From CAZAMT01 sp964486145 (GTDB lineage Bacteria > Bacteroidota > Bacteroidia > Bacteroidales > JAAAOM01): a stretch of 10,589 nt of DNA. Below, one piece after another: positions 8,501-10,589 of this stretch; position 1 is the first letter of the stretch; every line of letters starts with the position of its first letter. Made by a program: the position numbers and the translations under genes. The notes beneath the pieces are model-generated. The model was given only the letters and a program-made list of their open reading frames with translations, made no database searches and was not told the DNA's origin. The stretch spans positions 1 through 10,589 of the forward strand of contig CAZAMT010000132.1 in assembly GCA_964486145.1 (NCBI GenBank), given 5' to 3'.

Positions 8501-8989
8501 TTTATTGTTATTATGACAGGCATTGGTATTATTTCACTGGCTGGTGTTGTTGTAAACAATGCCATTGTACTCATTGACTACATTGACTTGTTAAAAGCAC
8601 GAAAAAGGAAAGAGCTTGGTTTGGATGAAGAAGAATTTTTACCCTTGGATGCAGCAAATGATTGTATTGTGCAGGGTGGTAATACAAGGTTAAGACCTGT
8701 GTTGCTTACGGCTATTACCACGATTTTAGGTCTCTTGCCGTTGGCAATGGGTGTTAATTTCGACTTTGGTGGTTTTTTCACGGAATACAAACCCAACTTT
8801 TACATTGGAGGTGACCAGGTAAATTTCTGGGGTCCCATGGCTTGGACGGTTATTTTCGGCTTGACTTTCGCGACTTTTTTAACACTGGTAATCGTTCCTG
8901 TGATGTACAGGATTACCACCATTTTGCAGAAAAAAGGTGCACATCTCGCTGAAAAATTATCGGCAAAAACCAAATCAGTAACAACATAA
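5510..8989 (+). CDS. RND efflux transporter permease, HAE-type (AcrB-like)
   Basis: This is the inner-membrane proton-driven pump of the tripartite system. Its 1159 residues make it about 100 longer than AcrB. TM1 is at about 28-47 and is followed by a periplasmic porter/docking half. TM2-6 lie between 354 and 508, TM7 at about 603-622, then the second periplasmic half (about 625-940) and TM8-12 (945-1135). RND landmarks include LPKELFPEI (47-55), ESIRGLKEITS (87-97), GMLVDNAIVVVEN (413-425), GVVVNNAIVLID (1012-1023) and RLRPVLLTAITTILGLLPLA (1060-1079). The TM4 sequence is of the drug-exporter (HAE) type, not the heavy-metal CusA type. Two differences stand out: an added predicted hydrophobic helix pair at 524-570 between TM6 and TM7, and a long loop (1082-1107) between TM11 and TM12. 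By alignment to AcrB, D407 is kept (D417), but D408 is N418 and K940 is N1016; R971 and T978 are kept (R1060, T1067). The substrate cannot be predicted. Confidence 0.97.
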   Translation: MSKKQQELNNQVVRNFGITSFALRNRNTVYILIAIIIGFGIYTYRNLPKELFPEIVWPQILVNTVYVGNSPIDIENLVTRPLEKELESIRGLKEITSISATDASMIFVEFNTDVDLEDAKNRVKDAVDRAQNELPPVSNTFPGPIVMDIDLSEFPILNINLSGEYSVEELKNYAEYLEDQIEEVGEVSKVLIEGVNEREIKVNVDMLKMEAMDLTFYDITNAISNENVTMSGGEILLGETRRTIRIDGEFDRVDELRDIIIKKDEDNVVYLGNVADVIDGYEEPKSFARLDKQLVVSVQVVKKGGENLLSATSNIFEVLDRAQDDHMLPPDLNISITNDQSEMVKMQLSNLENSIYLGVIFVIMVLFFFLGLRNALFVGLAIPMSMLLSFVVIGIIDFRINMIVLFALILALGMLVDNAIVVVENIYRFVDNGYKPLHAAKEAVGEIAVPIITSTATTLAAFFPLALWQGITGEFMKYLPITLIIVLTSSLFIALVIIPVIAATFIRVNHTHRQTSGTKRRGLKTATILILAGLFFVALKLLVLQDTAFFMVLGNLLIIFGLLGVFYHTLLHRAESWFQDVFLTWLESKYLKALKFALRGRNPIWFLGGTFVLMIVTIMFFFGRRPDILFFPDNDPSYINVIAELPEGTDIRATDNFIESMEQDVFNFFEPYQDIVESTLTTVGKGDPNEFSAEGKPNEAIVTISFVDFEERQDINTSSLMRDLSEQLIGKYPGVQLEITKDEMGPPTGKPVNLEIIGQDFDQLIFLADTIQTIIELAEIEGIEGLKMNISTSKPELTVKIDRDKARRYELSTSQIANSIRQALFGTEVSDFKVGEEDYPIMVRLKDEYRYNLAALKNLKISIFGDGPPRHIPISAVAEFNYTTTFSSVRRKDLDRVITLYSNVIEGYNPTNVNQQIENVLEEFEMPAGYSYQFTGEQQEQNEAFSFLLRAFLIAGALILLILVTQFNSLIRPLIIVSSIVLSTIGVFGGLATFGMDFIVIMTGIGIISLAGVVVNNAIVLIDYIDLLKARKRKELGLDEEEFLPLDAANDCIVQGGNTRLRPVLLTAITTILGLLPLAMGVNFDFGGFFTEYKPNFYIGGDQVNFWGPMAWTVIFGLTFATFLTLVIVPVMYRITTILQKKGAHLAEKLSAKTKSVTT

Positions 8990-8999
8990 CCATCAGGAA

Positions 9000-9029
9000 A
9001 GGTTGTCAGTATTGGCAGCCTTTTTTTTT
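9000..9029 (+). terminator. Intrinsic terminator of the efflux operon
   Basis: A 9-base-pair stem (9000-9008 with 9013-9021, two G-U pairs) closes a 4-base loop and is followed directly by a run of nine T (9021-9029). It begins 10 bases after the pump's stop codon, so it ends the four-gene transcript. Confidence 0.9.
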
Positions 9030-9068
9030 GAATTACAAAATAAGATGTTGGTGTAAACAGGAAGAAAT

Positions 9069-9105
9069 AAAAAAAAGGCTGTCGGAAGAAATCCCAACAG
9101 CCTTT
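9069..9105 (-). terminator. Intrinsic terminator of the DUF1987/SiaC-like gene
   Basis: On the minus strand a 9-base-pair stem, AAAGGCTGT (9105-9097) with ACAGCCTTT (9082-9074), closes a 14-base loop. It runs into eight T (9076-9069), three of which belong to the stem. It lies 24 bases after the stop codon of the gene at 9129-9503 and faces the efflux operon terminator across about 40 bases. Confidence 0.88.
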
Positions 9106-9128
9106 GTAAATATCTAATTTAAAAATAT

Positions 9129-9503
9129 TTAATAAGAAATGTGTTCAAATGGCACATCAACAATTTCATTAAACTCTTCTCCGGCTTCCTGCATATCCTC
9201 ATCATCTTCAGGGTAGTACCACAGAATTTTTACATCATGGCCTGCTTCACCCATTTCTTCAAGTTTAAGCAAAATATCAAGTAAAAGTTTGGATGAAGCG
9301 GTATTGAAATATGTGAGTTTAAATATAAACTCAGTTTTTTCTTTCGGGTTTGCAGCGTATTCATCCAACCATTGCAAAACCGGATCAAAAAACTGGCCAA
9401 CGTCCTCGGGCAGCGACCGACCTGATATCTCATAAACTTCACTATCAGCGTCAAGCAATATTGTTGGAGTATCTTCTGTTCCTTTGATTTTTATGACATT
9501 CAT
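9129..9503 (-). CDS. DUF1987 / SiaC-family regulatory phosphoprotein
   Basis: This is a small acidic cytoplasmic protein of 124 residues, matching the whole DUF1987 domain. Family landmarks are GTEDTPTILLD (8-18), EISGRSLPEDVGQFFDPVLQWLDEY (25-49), the core KLTYFNTASSKLLLDIL (62-78), VKILWYYPEDDEDMQEAGEEF (91-111) and the closing VPFEHISY (117-124). The best-studied member, SiaC of Pseudomonas aeruginosa, is phosphorylated on a threonine by the kinase SiaB and dephosphorylated by SiaA. Unphosphorylated SiaC binds and activates the diguanylate cyclase SiaD. The threonine in YFNTASS here is residue 68, the position I recall for the SiaC phosphosite. No siaA, siaB or GGDEF gene lies next to it; it stands alone between its own terminator and a divergent promoter region. 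Family assignment is strong, but the role in this organism and any link to c-di-GMP are not established. Confidence 0.9.
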   Translation of the reverse strand: MNVIKIKGTEDTPTILLDADSEVYEISGRSLPEDVGQFFDPVLQWLDEYAANPKEKTEFIFKLTYFNTASSKLLLDILLKLEEMGEAGHDVKILWYYPEDDEDMQEAGEEFNEIVDVPFEHISY

Positions 9504-9724
9504 AGGATATTATTTTTATTCGGGCATATTATGTTTTTTTTACTAAGATAGTAATCTTACTCAAAATTTGTATCGCGAACGATGAAATTATTTGTTGCGC
9601 ATCTTGTTAATAATCAAACAGTAATAAATATTCAGTCCGTTCGTTTATATTTTCTATACGGGCAAATTGCATGAATGTTTGAACAAATCAAATTTTAACG
9701 ATGTTCAGGTTCATAAAAATCCTT
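9504..9724. other. Divergent promoter region, SiaC-like gene / SDR gene
   Basis: About 220 AT-rich bases separate two divergent genes, so both promoters should lie here. I found no exact TAnnTTTG box on either strand. The closest are AATGTTTG (9674-9681, plus strand, one mismatch) and a minus-strand TACTGTTTG (9623-9615, one base too long). A short palindrome at 9544-9561 is listed separately. An in-frame ATG at 9701 would extend the dehydrogenase by eight codons, but that extension has no counterpart in family N-termini. Confidence 0.5.
9544..9561. promoter_or_regulatory. Overlapping palindromes upstream of the SiaC-like gene
   Basis: TAAGAT (9544-9549) and ATCTTA (9554-9559) are perfect inverted arms around AGTA. 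An overlapping palindrome, AGTAA (9550-9554) and TTACT (9557-9561), shares the same bases. The site lies about 40 bases upstream of the minus-strand ATG at 9503, next to a run of eight T. It is placed where an operator could act, but it could also be chance in AT-rich DNA. Confidence 0.3.
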
Positions 9725-10498
9725 ATGAATTTATCTCTTAAAGAACAAAAATTTATTTTGACCGGGGCATCGGATGGTTTTGGATTTTCAATTGCAAGAG
9801 CTCTTGTTCGCGAGGGTGCCAGTGTGATTTTAAATGCCCGAAATGAAGAGAAACTGCAGAACGTAAAGAAGAAGTTAAACGGCAAAGTTGATATGATTCC
9901 GGGCGATGTTACCAGCGACAGCACCCTTGAGCGTATTTCCGAAGAATTTAAAAAAAATGAGGTGCACGGGTTGCTTGTCAATAGCGGAGGACCTCCGGCA
10001 ACAAGCTTTGAAGACAGTGCATTGCCGGGTTGGGATGAAGCCTATCTTTCCGTACTTCGCTGGAAGGTTGATTTGATGTTGCGAACCATTCCCTATTTTA
10101 AAAAGCAAGGATATGGCCGCGTTGTATTTATCGAGAGTGCATCAGTAAAGCAGCCGATCCAAAACCTGGTGTACAGCAATTCCATACGTATGGCCGTTGT
10201 CGGTTTTGTAAAAACATTGGCGCAGGAGATTGCAGGATCGGGAGTAAATATAAACATCATTGCCCCCGGTTACCACAAAACATCAGCGGTAGAAAGGATC
10301 ATCAAAAAGAAGAGCGAAAAAGAAGGTATTACTTATGAAGAGGCAGAAAATTCAATCCGGGAATCGATACCGTTAAAACGTACTGGTGATCCCGATGATC
10401 TTGCTAATTTTGCATTGTGGCTGTTATCTTCTTCATCGGCATTTGTCAGTGGTCAGGTATATTACATCGATGGAGGTTTCGTCCAATCAACGCTGTAG
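9725..10498 (+). CDS. SDR-family oxidoreductase with atypical active site (FabG-like fold)
   Basis: This is a 257-residue cytoplasmic protein of the short-chain dehydrogenase/reductase superfamily (Rossmann fold, NAD(P)-dependent). Residues are numbered from the ATG at 9725, chosen because MNLSLKEQKFILTG matches the usual SDR N-terminus; an upstream ATG at 9701 adds eight residues. The nucleotide-binding TGASDGFG is at 13-20, an NARN segment follows strand 2 (37-40), GDV is at 60-62, and NSGG at 86-89 replaces the usual NNAG. The catalytic Ser aligns with S138. Where YxxxK should stand the sequence reads LVYSNSIRMAVVGF. Aligning on the following helix puts S151 and R155 at the Tyr and Lys positions, while a Tyr (Y150) lies one residue earlier. 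IIAPG (179-183) and the C-terminal VSGQVYYIDGG (241-251) are standard. A FabG role is unlikely; it belongs to a divergent SDR branch of unknown substrate. Confidence 0.92.
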   Translation: MNLSLKEQKFILTGASDGFGFSIARALVREGASVILNARNEEKLQNVKKKLNGKVDMIPGDVTSDSTLERISEEFKKNEVHGLLVNSGGPPATSFEDSALPGWDEAYLSVLRWKVDLMLRTIPYFKKQGYGRVVFIESASVKQPIQNLVYSNSIRMAVVGFVKTLAQEIAGSGVNINIIAPGYHKTSAVERIIKKKSEKEGITYEEAENSIRESIPLKRTGDPDDLANFALWLLSSSSAFVSGQVYYIDGGFVQSTL

Positions 10499-10589
10499 AG
10501 ATCAATTTTTTCGGCAGTGATTTTCACATACCAATTTGGTTTTACTGGTTTTAGCCTTATTAATTAACTTCGTTGAACTCCCCGAAAAA
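10499..10589. other. Unassigned window end
   Basis: No gene, terminator with a T-run, or promoter box can be supported in these 91 bases. The minus strand has frames open to the window edge, so the 3' end of a minus-strand gene could begin here, but nothing is recognisable in so few codons. Confidence 0.4.

Noticed and set aside
9701..9724. ATG at 9701 as the start of the SDR gene.
   Set aside because: It adds eight residues (MFRFIKIL) with no counterpart in SDR N-termini; the ATG at 9725 places the TGxxxGxG motif at its usual distance from the start. It cannot be fully excluded.
10530..10540. ACCAATTTGGT palindrome downstream of the SDR gene.
   Set aside because: It has a one-base centre and so cannot form a hairpin loop, has no T-run after it and is short enough to be chance.
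10462..10563. A minus-strand frame that reads like protein (NWYVKITAEKIDLYS and so on) across the end of the SDR gene.
   Set aside because: It has no ATG, is closed upstream by an in-frame TAA (10564-10566), is only 33 codons long and half of it is antisense to the SDR C-terminus. It is most likely fortuitous.

Overview
The window looks like chromosome from a member of the Bacteroidota. The DNA is AT-rich and most starts lack a Shine-Dalgarno sequence. A box of the TAnnTTTG type lies just upstream of cysS, and the protein sequences (CysRS, the RND pump with its TolC partner, and the DUF1987 protein) read like those of that phylum. I see no mobile element, phage gene, CRISPR array, tRNA or rRNA. 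The content is ordinary housekeeping plus one efflux operon, and I found no convincing new multi-gene system.

Layout. Bases 12-2062 hold two minus-strand genes: cysS (cysteinyl-tRNA synthetase) and, upstream of it, a GNAT acetyltransferase. A 275-base AT-rich intergenic region with two palindromes follows. From 2338 to 8989 a compact plus-strand operon encodes a TetR-type regulator, a TolC-like outer-membrane channel, a lipoprotein periplasmic adaptor and a 1159-residue RND pump. The first two genes overlap by 8 bases and the other gaps are 8 and 10 bases. The operon ends in a clear intrinsic terminator (9000-9029). It faces a second intrinsic terminator (about 9069-9105) belonging to the minus-strand DUF1987/SiaC-like gene (9129-9503). 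That gene is divergent from a plus-strand short-chain dehydrogenase-like gene (9725-10498). The last 91 bases hold nothing I can assign.

How the genes work together. The four-gene operon should build one tripartite pump: the RND protein in the inner membrane, the lipid-anchored adaptor in the periplasm and the TolC-like duct through the outer membrane. The TetR protein is encoded first, so it probably represses its own operon and is relieved by a pump substrate or related ligand. The substrate cannot be read from sequence. The other genes show no functional link to the pump.

The points most worth a second look are four. The pump has an extra pair of predicted membrane helices between TM6 and TM7 and an altered proton-relay residue set. 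The dehydrogenase-like protein has SxxxR where the catalytic YxxxK should be. The SiaC-like protein keeps the phosphorylatable threonine at residue 68 but has no kinase, phosphatase or cyclase partner beside it. Operator-like palindromes lie upstream of the TetR and SiaC-like genes.
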